This document shows positions 23,767 to 31,134 of a DNA stretch of 44,168 nucleotides, in pieces. The translations under genes and the position numbers were made by a program. The stretch comes from Clostridia bacterium (GTDB lineage: Bacteria; Bacillota; Clostridia; Oscillospirales; Acutalibacteraceae): positions 1-44,168 of the forward strand of contig JAFWGH010000155.1 in assembly GCA_017512465.1 (NCBI GenBank). Direction: 5' to 3'. A model generated the notes under the pieces. That model was not told the origin of the DNA, ran no database searches, and saw only the letters and a list, made by a program, of their open reading frames with translations. Each line of letters starts with the position of its first letter. The stretch's first letter is position 1.

Positions 23767-24291
23767 TTATGAATCAAAGAATTGTTGACCGTCATCCGTT
23801 ATCGGTCTTTCCGCCTTCGGGTATTCAAAGATAGCGGGATTATCGGCATTTTGCTCCAAATACTCGGCAAATTCCTTGGCATACCATTTTGCCATGGCAA
23901 GGTTATGCATCAGGTAATGCCCGCAGTTTTCCGCTGAAGTGCCCGGTACCGCTTCGGCTTCACCCACCGCTCGGAACGCGGCAAGCAGCAGCGCATAAAT
24001 TTCTTTCGGTGCGCGGTTGCCTTTGAGTATCAGATAAAAGCCGGTCAGGCACCCCATCGGTCCCCAGTAAATGACTTCATCCTTCCACGCGGCATCATTG
24101 CGCAAAAAGGTGGCTATAAGGTGCTCTAAAGAGTGCATGGCTGCCACATCAATCACCGGCTCTCGGTTCGGCTTTTTCAAGCGAATATCATAGGTGGTGA
24201 CAGTATCGCCGCCCACTTGGTCGGTGCGGCTTGTAAAAATACCGGGCACAATGCGCATGTGGTCCACGGAAAAGCTTTGTATTAATTTCAT
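23767..24291 (-). CDS. luxS: S-ribosylhomocysteine lyase LuxS
   Basis: A 174-aa enzyme, a little longer than the usual 155-170. It cleaves S-ribosylhomocysteine to homocysteine and DPD, the precursor of autoinducer-2, in the activated methyl cycle. The metal site is intact: His53 and His57 in HSLEHL and Cys123 in ENCGHY. Catalytic Cys81 lies in GPMGCLTGFY. The N-terminus VPGIFTSRTDQVGGDTVTTYD is typical. No pfs/mtnN neighbour is seen. The flavodoxin gene lies 44 bases upstream on the same strand and may be cotranscribed. Confidence 0.96.
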   Translation of the reverse strand: MKLIQSFSVDHMRIVPGIFTSRTDQVGGDTVTTYDIRLKKPNREPVIDVAAMHSLEHLIATFLRNDAAWKDEVIYWGPMGCLTGFYLILKGNRAPKEIYALLLAAFRAVGEAEAVPGTSAENCGHYLMHNLAMAKWYAKEFAEYLEQNADNPAIFEYPKAERPITDDGQQFFDS

Positions 24292-24335
24292 GCGGTTTTT
24301 CTCCTTTAGTTTTTCTATCCTTGAAAGCTGTGCAG

Positions 24336-24794
24336 TTACAGATTAATGTATTCCTCAAATGAGCTCACACCGTTGAGCATAGCGCCTTCCACTACCTCAG
24401 CTTGCGGAACAGCGGCTTGAATATGCGCAACTGCTTTGTTAATACCGCTGCCGCCGGAGGTGGCAAATAGTACAATTCTTTTGCCGCTGAAATCATAAGC
24501 GGAAAGAAAGCTCTTAATAATCAGCGGTGCGGTGTAATACCAAATGGGAAATGCTAAGTAGATTGTATCAAAAGCGGCAATGTTGGCATCCGTATCCGCA
24601 AGTGCGGGTTTTGCTTTTTTTATCCACTCCTTATTACATCTTGCAAGCGGGTTGGTCCACTTGATATCAGCCGGGGTATAAGGGACCGCGGGTTTAATTT
24701 CATAAAGCTCTGCATCGGCAGCGGCAGCAAGCGCTTCCGCTTTTTTCGCCGTCACACCGCTCGCGGAAAAATAAGCTACTAATTTCTTGCTCAT
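24336..24794 (-). CDS. Flavodoxin-family protein
   Basis: A 152-aa protein with an FMN-binding-like loop YFSASGVTAKKAEALA at residues 8-23, the segment YLAFPIWYYTAPLIIKSFL around the second FMN loop, and FATSGGSGINKAV near the third. This is the flavodoxin_4 style seen in many Clostridia, proposed to act in quinone or disulfide reduction rather than as a classic electron carrier. GGAGACAATAACC lies upstream of the ATG. It precedes luxS on the same strand. Confidence 0.85.
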   Translation of the reverse strand: MSKKLVAYFSASGVTAKKAEALAAAADAELYEIKPAVPYTPADIKWTNPLARCNKEWIKKAKPALADTDANIAAFDTIYLAFPIWYYTAPLIIKSFLSAYDFSGKRIVLFATSGGSGINKAVAHIQAAVPQAEVVEGAMLNGVSSFEEYINL

Positions 24795-24901
24795 GGTTAT
24801 TGTCTCCTGTTCATTTAAAATAGTGTAAAGTTAATGCTTTCAAAACGCTACTCATTCATTATATCCGTTTTCTTTTTGCTTGTCAAAAACTAATATCGGC
24901 A

Positions 24902-24930
24902 TTGCATATAAGAAATTAATTGTGTATAAT
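24902..24930 (+). promoter_or_regulatory. Sigma-A-type promoter
   Basis: TTGCAT (24902-24907), 17-base spacer, TATAAT (24925-24930), 35 bases before the VanX-like gene. Confidence 0.75.
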
Positions 24931-24965
24931 TTAAGTAAGATATTTTCATAAAGGGGAGATATACT

Positions 24966-25748
24966 ATGTTAAAGAAAAAAGGGGCATTATGTTTAGCTCT
25001 GCTGTTGGCAGTAAGCTTCATTTTCTGTGGTTGTTCAAATAAAACAAATAGCGAAGAGACAACCCAACCGACCGAAGCGGTCACCGAAACAGTGGCGGAA
25101 GATGGCACAAAGCTTTCCAACGATTCTTCCGACTTTGTATTAATCAGCGAAGCGATACCGGATGTTATTTTGGAAATTCGTTATTATTCCACCTATAATT
25201 TTGTAGGTGATCGTATTGATGGATATGAGGAACCGCTTGCCTTTATTACTAAAGAAGCGGCTGCTGCGCTCAAAAAAGTGAGTGATGAAGTGAAGGCAAA
25301 GGGCTACAGATTGAAGATTTATGATGCCTATCGTCCGCAACAGGCTGTAACAAACTTTGTTAATTGGGCAAAGGATGCGGAGGATATACGCATGAAGGAA
25401 TACTTCTATCCCGATTTGGATAAAGATGTGCTGTTCCCGCAGGGATATATTATGGAGCATTCCGGTCACAGCCGCGGCAGCACAGTGGATTTAACCCTGT
25501 TTGATATGAAAACAGAAAAAGAGCTCGATATGGGCGGTACTTTTGATTTCTTCGGCGAAGAGAGCCATCCGGATTATAAAAATATTACCAAAGAGCAATA
25601 CAATAACCGCATGATTTTAAGGGAAGCGATGTTAAATAACGGCTTCAAGCCGCTGGCAGAAGAATGGTGGCATTTCACACTCGAAAACGAGCCGTATCCC
25701 GACACTTATTTTACCTTCCCGGTAAACAGTGATGCTTTAAAGAAATAA
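24966..25748 (+). CDS. VanX/DdpX-like D-Ala-D-Ala dipeptidase lipoprotein (peptidase M15D)
   Basis: A 260-aa lipoprotein. The signal peptide ends in a lipobox FCGC with Cys23, followed by a Thr/Glu-rich tether. The M15 catalytic domain is intact: Arg123 in YDAYRPQQA, zinc ligands His168 and Asp175 in SGHSRGSTVDL, and EEWWHF with the catalytic Glu233 and zinc ligand His236. VanX removes D-Ala-D-Ala in the cytoplasm of vancomycin-resistant bacteria; an exported lipoprotein form cannot do that and more likely trims peptidoglycan-derived dipeptides outside the cell. No vanH/vanA neighbours. AGGGGAGA ribosome site, own promoter. Confidence 0.88.
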   Translation: MLKKKGALCLALLLAVSFIFCGCSNKTNSEETTQPTEAVTETVAEDGTKLSNDSSDFVLISEAIPDVILEIRYYSTYNFVGDRIDGYEEPLAFITKEAAAALKKVSDEVKAKGYRLKIYDAYRPQQAVTNFVNWAKDAEDIRMKEYFYPDLDKDVLFPQGYIMEHSGHSRGSTVDLTLFDMKTEKELDMGGTFDFFGEESHPDYKNITKEQYNNRMILREAMLNNGFKPLAEEWWHFTLENEPYPDTYFTFPVNSDALKK

Positions 25749-25785
25749 TTACAAAATACGCAATACAGAATTAAGAGGTAATTTT

Positions 25786-26869
25786 ATGAGTACAATTCAA
25801 CTCATACAAGGCTCTGCCGTGGCGCAGCAGGTCGATGCGGTTGTCAATGCCGCCAATCGATATTTAGCCGCGGGCGGCGGCATTTGCGGTGCGATTTTTG
25901 CCAAGGCGGGTAATGCGCAGCTGCAGCAAGCGTGCGATCAGTATCAAACACCGCTGAGCGATGGCGATGCGGTGATTACCCCGGCATTCGGTATCACCAA
26001 CGCCAAGGCGATTATTCACGCAGTCGGTCCCGATTTCAGGTTAGCCCGACGGGAGCCGAACCCAAACAGGTTTATATCGCCTTTTTTTCACTAATACTGC
26101 GTTAAAATGCCTTGCAATACGACAGTATTCCCTCACCATTTTGCCTTGTCTTAGTAAAAAACAGGCAGATATAAACTGCAAGCACCTCTCGGTTAGAAAT
26201 TTTTGAGATAATTGTGCCTCATTTGAGGCAGTTTGGCTAGTGGCAATAATACTATCGCACAAATACGGTTTCTATTTACTGATTTGCCTTCATATTGCGT
26301 TAAAAATACTCGAAATACACGCCGGTATTTCTGCGCTTTTTGCCTTATCTGAAAACAAATCAGTAAAATAAAAACTGCTTTGCACTTTCAATACTTTAGT
26401 GGAGTGCAGTTTGGTGCTTTGAAAGCGCCGGTTGGCTAACGCCAATCAAGATTGAAAACGCCGAAATGCGCTTTAATAAAGTATTGAAAGCGTGTTTGTG
26501 CGGTAGCATTATTGCCCACAACGAAAATGCGGTAGAATTAGCCATAAAGTTCAAGCGAGAGGCTGTTCGGGTTCGACTCCCGTCGGGCTAACCCCGAATG
26601 CCTATAAGGCTTTAAACGATGCTTATTATAATGCACTCAAAGTATTGATGGAAAACGATTTGCACAGCATTGCTTTTCCGCTGATTAGTGCAGGCATTTT
26701 CGGCGGCGACCTTGCTGATCCGATTGTAGTGTCCGCAACAGAGTGTAAGAAAGCATATGGGTATTTTATCAAAAATCATCCTGATTATGAAGTGGATGTC
26801 TTTCTTTGTGCGTATTCGCTTCGTGAGTATCACGCAGCACGGGAGAGCTTTGATAATACAGTATCATGA
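25786..26869 (+). pseudogene. Macro-domain (ADP-ribose-binding) gene split by an insertion
   Basis: The 5' part (25786-26040) encodes the N-terminal half of a macro domain: VDAVVNAANRYLAAGGGICGAIF, containing the NAAN and GGG ADP-ribose loops, then IIHAVGPDF. The 3' part (26591-26869) continues in register with TPNAYKALNDAYYNALKVL and the second loop IAFPLISAGIFGGD. Between them lies a 550-bp insertion at 26041-26590. Removing exactly that stretch rejoins the frame as GPDFR-TPNAY, so the disruption is recent. Intact homologues of this type bind or hydrolyse ADP-ribose on proteins or O-acetyl-ADP-ribose. AAGAGG precedes the ATG. A strong terminator follows at 26878. Confidence 0.85.
26039..26593. 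mobile_element. MITE-like insertion with tRNA-end-like 25-bp terminal inverted repeats
   Basis: The 25-bp left end (26039-26063, GGTTAGCCCGACGGGAGCCG...) and right end (26569-26593) are inverted copies with one mismatch. Read outward on the right, GGGTTCGACTCCCG followed by TCGGGCTA looks like a T-arm and acceptor 3' half of a tRNA. The interior has no transposase; it carries two diverged copies of a block at 26093-26160 and 26293-26360 (TATTGCGTTAAAAAT and TTTTGCCTT shared) and the palindrome TGCCTCATTTGAGGCA near 26215-26230. No clear target duplication is visible. The element interrupts the macro-domain gene. Confidence 0.75.
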
Positions 26870-26877
26870 GTATAGTT

Positions 26878-26921
26878 AAAGAACAGCCGCCGACAGAGAA
26901 GTCGGCGGCTGTTCTGTTTTA
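26878..26921 (+). terminator. Intrinsic terminator after the macro-domain gene
   Basis: GAACAGCCGCCGAC pairs with GTCGGCGGCTGTTC across AGAGAA and is followed by TGTTTT. Confidence 0.9.
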
Positions 26922-26930
26922 AAAATATAT

Positions 26931-27575
26931 TTAAGATATTTCTTTTTTCTTTTTTAAGAAAGTTAAAAGAATCAGTACATAGCAAATGGTTTTGGGCAGC
27001 ATCAGTGCGCCGAGGAGCGGCACGGCATCCGCGCCGACCACAACCGGAATGTAAAATAAAAACGACAGCGTTACATAGAGCCAAACAAAGCGAAAACAGG
27101 TATCCTCTTTTCTGTATTTGAAATACAGTATTACAATAATAAGACCGAGAATGGCAAAGGGAATGTTGCGCACAATGCCCCACAGCAGCGGGGAATTGTT
27201 GCTTAACCAAGCGTTTTGCGGGAATAAGCACAGCGCTATTCTAACTGCCGACAAGCCCCAAACTGCCGTGCTTATGCTTTTATTCACATGCACTTTAAAG
27301 TTATGGAGAAAAATTTCATACATCAAGATGTAAAACACGGTCATTGTAATAGAGGTAATCAGCTTGCCGATACCGAGTGCGGCGGTAAAATCCTTTTCCA
27401 CAAAGTAGTTGAGTACTCGCGGCACCAGGTGAAAAGCATCACCGCAGCCGAGCACCAGCGCTGCCGCGCCCATCAGCTTTTGCAGCTTTCCGCCCGCTTT
27501 TGCAAGCAGGTAGATGCCGATACCGATGGCAAGGATTAAATATGCAATATCAAAAAAAGATTCACCGTATTTCAT
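26931..27575 (-). CDS. Seven-helix membrane protein of unknown function
   Basis: A 214-aa protein with about seven hydrophobic helices (FDIAYLILAIGIGIYLLA, ITMTVFYILMYEIFL, IPFAILGLIIVILYF and others). The segment GCGDAFHLVPRVLNYF carries conserved-looking polar residues (D, H, R) inside the membrane, suggesting a buried functional site. I do not recognise the family. It starts 18 bases after the gene at 27594-28070 and is probably the last gene of a three-gene minus-strand unit with that gene and the GNAT. GGGAGTG precedes the ATG. Confidence 0.72.
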   Translation of the reverse strand: MKYGESFFDIAYLILAIGIGIYLLAKAGGKLQKLMGAAALVLGCGDAFHLVPRVLNYFVEKDFTAALGIGKLITSITMTVFYILMYEIFLHNFKVHVNKSISTAVWGLSAVRIALCLFPQNAWLSNNSPLLWGIVRNIPFAILGLIIVILYFKYRKEDTCFRFVWLYVTLSFLFYIPVVVGADAVPLLGALMLPKTICYVLILLTFLKKKKEIS

Positions 27576-27593
27576 AAATTCACTCCCGTTTTA

Positions 27594-28070
27594 TCAAAGG
27601 TTTTCCGCTTCCTTTTTGTGGTTTAAATGTATGCCGATATGCCCGATTCCCAATACAACAGTTGCAATGATTAAAGGTGGGTTTTTGCCGTAAATACCTA
27701 AGAGTAAAAATGCCAAAACAGGAAGCGTTGCACCTGCCACAGGTATGCCGAAAAGGCTGCTATACATATCCTTCATCGTTTTTTCACTCTTAAAGTATCT
27801 TATCCAATACACTTCGTATAAGAGCATTAAAAGAAATGCGATAAGCAAAATGATTGTCCATACGGAAAGCTTATTGATATTAAAATCCGAAAATATCAGC
27901 GATAGGCAGGAAACAGCTATCTCACCGATTCTTTCAAATGCCAATAAAGCTTTGTTTTCATTTTTTGAAAATGAATCATAATCCTTCGGTTTGTTTTTGC
28001 TCCAGATGATATTCGGGACCATCAGTATCAGCAAAAATACCAAACCGACATAGGAAAACCCAAAATGCAT
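27594..28070 (-). CDS. Small multi-pass membrane protein of unknown function
   Basis: A 158-aa protein with four to five helices. The N-terminus FSYVGLVFLLILMVPNIIWSKNKP and the middle segment YEVYWIRYFKS resemble a small Firmicutes membrane family of unknown function. The C-terminus GIGHIGIHLNHKKEAENL places two histidines and an N-H pair at the membrane face. AAGGAG lies before the ATG. It is 18 bases after the GNAT gene and 18 bases before the next, a tight operon. Confidence 0.72.
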   Translation of the reverse strand: MHFGFSYVGLVFLLILMVPNIIWSKNKPKDYDSFSKNENKALLAFERIGEIAVSCLSLIFSDFNINKLSVWTIILLIAFLLMLLYEVYWIRYFKSEKTMKDMYSSLFGIPVAGATLPVLAFLLLGIYGKNPPLIIATVVLGIGHIGIHLNHKKEAENL

Positions 28071-28088
28071 GTTTTTTCTCCTTAAGAA

Positions 28089-28559
28089 TTAAAGAATTAA
28101 TTCCATCGTGGTTGATTTCGGTTTCATGTCCATTTTTTCATAAAAGCCCCGCGCACTGTCATTGCCTTCCCAAACATTGAGCGTGATTTCATAACAGCCG
28201 AGGCGTTTTGCTTTTTGCTTCACATACTCAAATAACCGTGTGCCGATATGCCTTCCTCTTGCGCTGTCTGCGACACACAAATCATCAATATACATCTCGG
28301 TGTGCGGGACAATGTTGTTCGTGGCGGTAAAGGTTTTTATTTCACATAGCGCATAGCCGATAACCGTGTCGTTTTCATCCACAGCAACATAGGTGCGCCT
28401 GTTTTCATCTTTAATGATTTGCGCAACCTCTTTTTCGGTATACTTTGTGGTACCCGAAATAAAAATATCCGGGCGTATAGCAGCATGAAGCTCCAGCACC
28501 TGCGAGAGCAAGCTCAGTATTGCATGTATATCCTTTGTTTCGGCTTTTCTAATGTTCAT
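28089..28559 (-). CDS. GNAT family N-acetyltransferase
   Basis: A 156-aa enzyme starting at MNIRKAET, where GAGG precedes the ATG; the frame extends twelve codons further without a ribosome site. The acetyl-CoA pyrophosphate loop reads VADSARGRHIGTRLFEYV, matching the R/Q-x-x-G-x-G/A signature with H-I in the variable place. Preceded by the beta4 strand MYIDDLCV and followed by LNVWEGNDSARGFYEKMDM, the usual C-terminal block. It may acetylate a small amine or an N-terminus. First gene of a three-gene unit with two membrane proteins. Confidence 0.88.
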   Translation of the reverse strand: MNIRKAETKDIHAILSLLSQVLELHAAIRPDIFISGTTKYTEKEVAQIIKDENRRTYVAVDENDTVIGYALCEIKTFTATNNIVPHTEMYIDDLCVADSARGRHIGTRLFEYVKQKAKRLGCYEITLNVWEGNDSARGFYEKMDMKPKSTTMELIL

Positions 28560-28664
28560 TATAAGCATCCTCGTGCCGGAATCGTTTATAAGCATGCATG
28601 ATTACGGCGAATTTTTCGTTTAATTATTATTGTCGTGTGGTTTTAGCCGCTTGGTCGACACTCT

Positions 28665-28694
28665 AACAGCCGTCGGGCTAGCCTGCCGGCTGTT
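28665..28694 (-). terminator. Hairpin downstream of the first zinc-ribbon gene
   Basis: AACAGCCG pairs with CGGCTGTT, with an inner CGGGCTAGCCTG-type extension. No long T run, so it may be a weak or Rho-assisted terminator. Confidence 0.5.
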
Positions 28695-28701
28695 AATATT
28701 A

Positions 28702-28998
28702 TTAAGAGAGGGGAGACCCGCAAAATTCGCAGAAATTGCCGGTACCGGCAGGGGCTCCGCAGTTGCCGCAAAAGTTCGGTTTCTTTGTCGGTGTGGGGAT
28801 CTCTCCGGCTGCTATTTTTGCAGCCATATCAAGCAGCCTTTGCTGCTCGGCTTCGTCCTCGCGCATGGCTTGCTGTGCCTTCGCTTCCGCAGCCGCGCGC
28901 TCTTCGGGTGTCATCTTCTCGAGTTGCTCTTGAAGATCCCTTTGCATCCGCTCAATCTCTTTTTGCACTTCTTCTTGTGTCATATTCAAATAATCCAT
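28702..28998 (-). CDS. Small coiled-coil/zinc-ribbon protein, paralogue 1
   Basis: A 98-aa protein starting at MDYLNMTQEEV, with AAGGAGG upstream. Residues 6-60 are a highly charged amphipathic helix (EEVQKEIERMQRDLQEQLEK), probably a coiled coil. Residues 78-98 form a double-CxxC zinc ribbon: FCGNCGAPAG then FCEFCGSPL. The gene at 35867-36163 encodes the same length and architecture with about two-thirds identity by eye. The organisation suggests a small adaptor or oligomeric scaffold; function unknown. Confidence 0.78.
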   Translation of the reverse strand: MDYLNMTQEEVQKEIERMQRDLQEQLEKMTPEERAAAEAKAQQAMREDEAEQQRLLDMAAKIAAGEIPTPTKKPNFCGNCGAPAGTGNFCEFCGSPLS

Positions 28999-29191
28999 AC
29001 CGGCGCGCCTCCTTCTCATTATAGATGCCATTGCTTCAAAAAATAGCTGTATTCATCACACCGTATTCGGTTGTTTTTGTATAAAACCATTATATCACAA
29101 TTTTAGTGCTTTAACACCGCTATTTTGCAATTCGCACAAAAAAGAGTGTTTTACAACCTAAGAAGTTCCTGTGTTGCGCGCCCTTTGGGGT

Positions 29192-29220
29192 TGATTTTTA
29201 AGCTGTTTTGTAGTATGATA
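29192..29220 (+). promoter_or_regulatory. Sigma-A-type promoter
   Basis: TTGATT (29192-29197), 17-base spacer, TATGAT (29215-29220), in front of the AbrB-ABC operon, leaving a 43-base leader. Confidence 0.65.
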
Positions 29221-29263
29221 AGTATGAAAAGTATAACTAATATATCTTAGGAGGATTTGCAGG

Positions 29264-29464
29264 ATGCAGAAAGATAAATTTATCGGTATTAGCAAAGTGG
29301 GCGAAAAGGGGCAGATTGTTATCCCTAAAGAAGCCCGCGAGATGTTTGAGATTCAGCCCGGTGATTCTGTCATTGTGCTGTGCGACAGAGCAAAAGGCAT
29401 TGCGCTGTTAAAAGCAGATGCATTTGAAGATTTAACCGATAAGGTATTTCCCAAAGGAGATTAA
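29264..29464 (+). CDS. AbrB/SpoVT-type swapped-hairpin DNA-binding protein
   Basis: A 66-aa regulator. The AbrB domain is complete: GISKVGEKGQIVIPKEAREM, then FEIQPGDSVIVLCDR and a short C-terminal tail. It has no C-terminal ligand domain. First gene of an operon with an ABC ATPase (starting 3 bases after its stop) and an ABC-2 permease, so it most likely controls this exporter, probably by binding its own promoter region. TAGGAGG lies upstream of the ATG. Confidence 0.9.
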   Translation: MQKDKFIGISKVGEKGQIVIPKEAREMFEIQPGDSVIVLCDRAKGIALLKADAFEDLTDKVFPKGD

Positions 29465-29466
29465 AA

Positions 29467-30195
29467 ATGTTTGCAATAGAGACCAAAAATTTAGTAAAAA
29501 AATATAAAGATTTAACTGCCGTTGCAGGGATTGATTTGAAAGTGCAGGAAGGGGAACTTTTTGCGCTTTTGGGCACCAACGGCGCCGGTAAAACCACCAC
29601 CATTAAAATGCTCTCGAGTTTGATTTTACCCACCTCCGGTGAGATTAAAATTTTGGGTATGGATATTGTAAAAGACCGGCAAAAAATCAGAGAAATTTTA
29701 AATGTTTCACCGCAGGAAACGGCGATTGCGCCGAATCTTTCTGTTAAAGAAAATTTGGAATTTATGGCAAATGTCTACCAAATTCCGGATAGAAAAGAGA
29801 AAATTGAGGAATTGGTAAAGCTCTTCCGCCTGGAAGAGGTGTTACCCAAAAAAGCCAAAACCCTCTCCGGCGGGTGGCAGCGCAAGGTTTCGATTGCCAT
29901 TGCCCTTATCAATGAGCCCAAAATTTTGTTTTTAGACGAACCGACTTTGGGACTGGATGTTATTGCCCGCAAAGAGCTGTGGACGGTCATTGAGAGTCTC
30001 AAAGGGCGTATCACCATCATTTTGACCACTCACTATATGGAAGAAGCCGAGAGCTTGTCCGAGCGCATCGGCATTATGGCGCACGGCAAGTTGGTCGATA
30101 TCGGTACCGCTGCAGAGCTTAAGCAAATCGCCGGCAAAGACACCCTGGAAGATGCCTTTGTGGAATTGGCAACGAAAGGGGGCGCGCCGGCATGA
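29467..30195 (+). CDS. ABC-2 type exporter ATPase
   Basis: A 242-aa ATPase with Walker A LGTNGAGKTTTIKML, signature LSGGWQRKVSIAIAL, Walker B ILFLDEPTLGLDV and the switch histidine in LTTHYMEEAE. It is closest in style to DrrA/CcmA/NatA-type ATPases of drug or Na+ exporters. It overlaps the following permease gene by 4 bases (ATGA), so the two subunits are cotranslated. Confidence 0.93.
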   Translation: MFAIETKNLVKKYKDLTAVAGIDLKVQEGELFALLGTNGAGKTTTIKMLSSLILPTSGEIKILGMDIVKDRQKIREILNVSPQETAIAPNLSVKENLEFMANVYQIPDRKEKIEELVKLFRLEEVLPKKAKTLSGGWQRKVSIAIALINEPKILFLDEPTLGLDVIARKELWTVIESLKGRITIILTTHYMEEAESLSERIGIMAHGKLVDIGTAAELKQIAGKDTLEDAFVELATKGGAPA

Positions 30196-30929
30196 GAACC
30201 ATGAATTTTGCCAAAAGAAATTTTAAAGAGATTATTCGCGACCCGTTAAGCGTTGTGTTTGCTGTTTTGCTCCCGCTGCTCTTGCTGTTTATCTTTCAAC
30301 AGTTTAAAATCCCGAGCGATAACTACCGCTTGGAAAACTTCACCCCCGGTATTGTGGTGTTTGGTTTTTCCTTTATCAGCATGTTTACCGCAACCCTTGT
30401 CAGTAAAGACAGAACTTCATCTTTTCTCATCCGCTTAGGTGTAAGCCCCATGAAGCCGGTGGAATACATTTTGGGCTATGTGCTCGCAATTATCCCTATG
30501 ATTGCACTGCAAAATGTGCTCTTTTTCATCCTCGCCGTGGTGTTGGGCTTGCCCTTTAGCGTGCATATCATTTGGGCGATTTTGGTGTCGTTTGCCGTAT
30601 CGGTGCTTTTTATTGCGCTTGGCATCATCATCGGCAGTGTCTTTTCGGAAAAAGCATCCTCCGGTATCGCGAGCATCGTTGTACAGTTAGTTTGTTTTAC
30701 AAGCGGTATGTATTTCCCGCGCGAGATGCTCGGCAAAGGTTTTTCTAAAGTTTGCGAGTTTTTACCCTTCGAGTCCTGCGTAACCATTATAAAGGGCGTT
30801 ATGAACAATGACCTCGCAGGTATCACACCGAGAAATATCATCGTTTTTGCCGCCTATACCGTGGTAGTTTTTGTCATAGCCGTAGTTCTCTTTCAAAAGA
30901 AAATGCTCAGCGACAATAAGGGCAGCTGA
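30192..30929 (+). CDS. ABC-2 type exporter permease
   Basis: A 245-aa membrane subunit with six helices. The N-terminal FAKRNFKEIIRDPLSVVFAV and the central IRLGVSPMKPVEYILGYVLA are typical of ABC-2 permeases, as is the PREMLGKGFSKVCEFLPF block late in the protein. It pairs with the ATPase encoded just upstream; the substrate is unknown (drug, antibiotic peptide or lipid). The AbrB-type protein of the operon is its likely regulator. Confidence 0.9.
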   Translation: MRTMNFAKRNFKEIIRDPLSVVFAVLLPLLLLFIFQQFKIPSDNYRLENFTPGIVVFGFSFISMFTATLVSKDRTSSFLIRLGVSPMKPVEYILGYVLAIIPMIALQNVLFFILAVVLGLPFSVHIIWAILVSFAVSVLFIALGIIIGSVFSEKASSGIASIVVQLVCFTSGMYFPREMLGKGFSKVCEFLPFESCVTIIKGVMNNDLAGITPRNIIVFAAYTVVVFVIAVVLFQKKMLSDNKGS

Positions 30930-30955
30930 GCGTTTAGCAGTTAAACATAATAAGA

Positions 30956-31001
30956 GGGGCTGTCTCAACTATTTAATTTAGTTGAGACAGCCCCATTTTA
31001 T
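30956..31001 (+). terminator. Intrinsic terminator of the AbrB-ABC operon
   Basis: GGGGCTGTCTCAACTA pairs with TAGTTGAGACAGCCCC, followed by ATTTTAT. Confidence 0.9.
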
Positions 31002-31134
31002 ATCATTGCAATGATATAGTTTGATTAGATTTAGCAATATTAAGCGGGTTTTTAAAAAACTTGGTTTTATTTTGCTTTAAGCTTGCCCTTTGTGGTATAA
31101 TAAAGTCAAATATTGCTATTGGCGGAGGAAACGT

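Noticed and set aside
26041-26262. ORF of 73 codons inside the insertion element
   Set aside because: Composition is not protein-like and its end reads through the tRNA-like terminal repeat; no ribosome site.
26393-26590. Open frame at the right side of the insertion ending in VRVRLPSG
   Set aside because: This ending is the usual chance translation of a T-arm-like sequence, not evidence of a gene.
26569-26593. A real tRNA gene at the end of the insertion
   Set aside because: Only the T-arm and 3' acceptor half are present; no anticodon arm or 5' acceptor partner is found upstream.
28665-28694. Hairpin with CGTCGGGCTAG as another copy of the insertion's terminal repeat
   Set aside because: Only about ten bases are shared with the tRNA-like end and the sequence folds as a simple hairpin after a gene.
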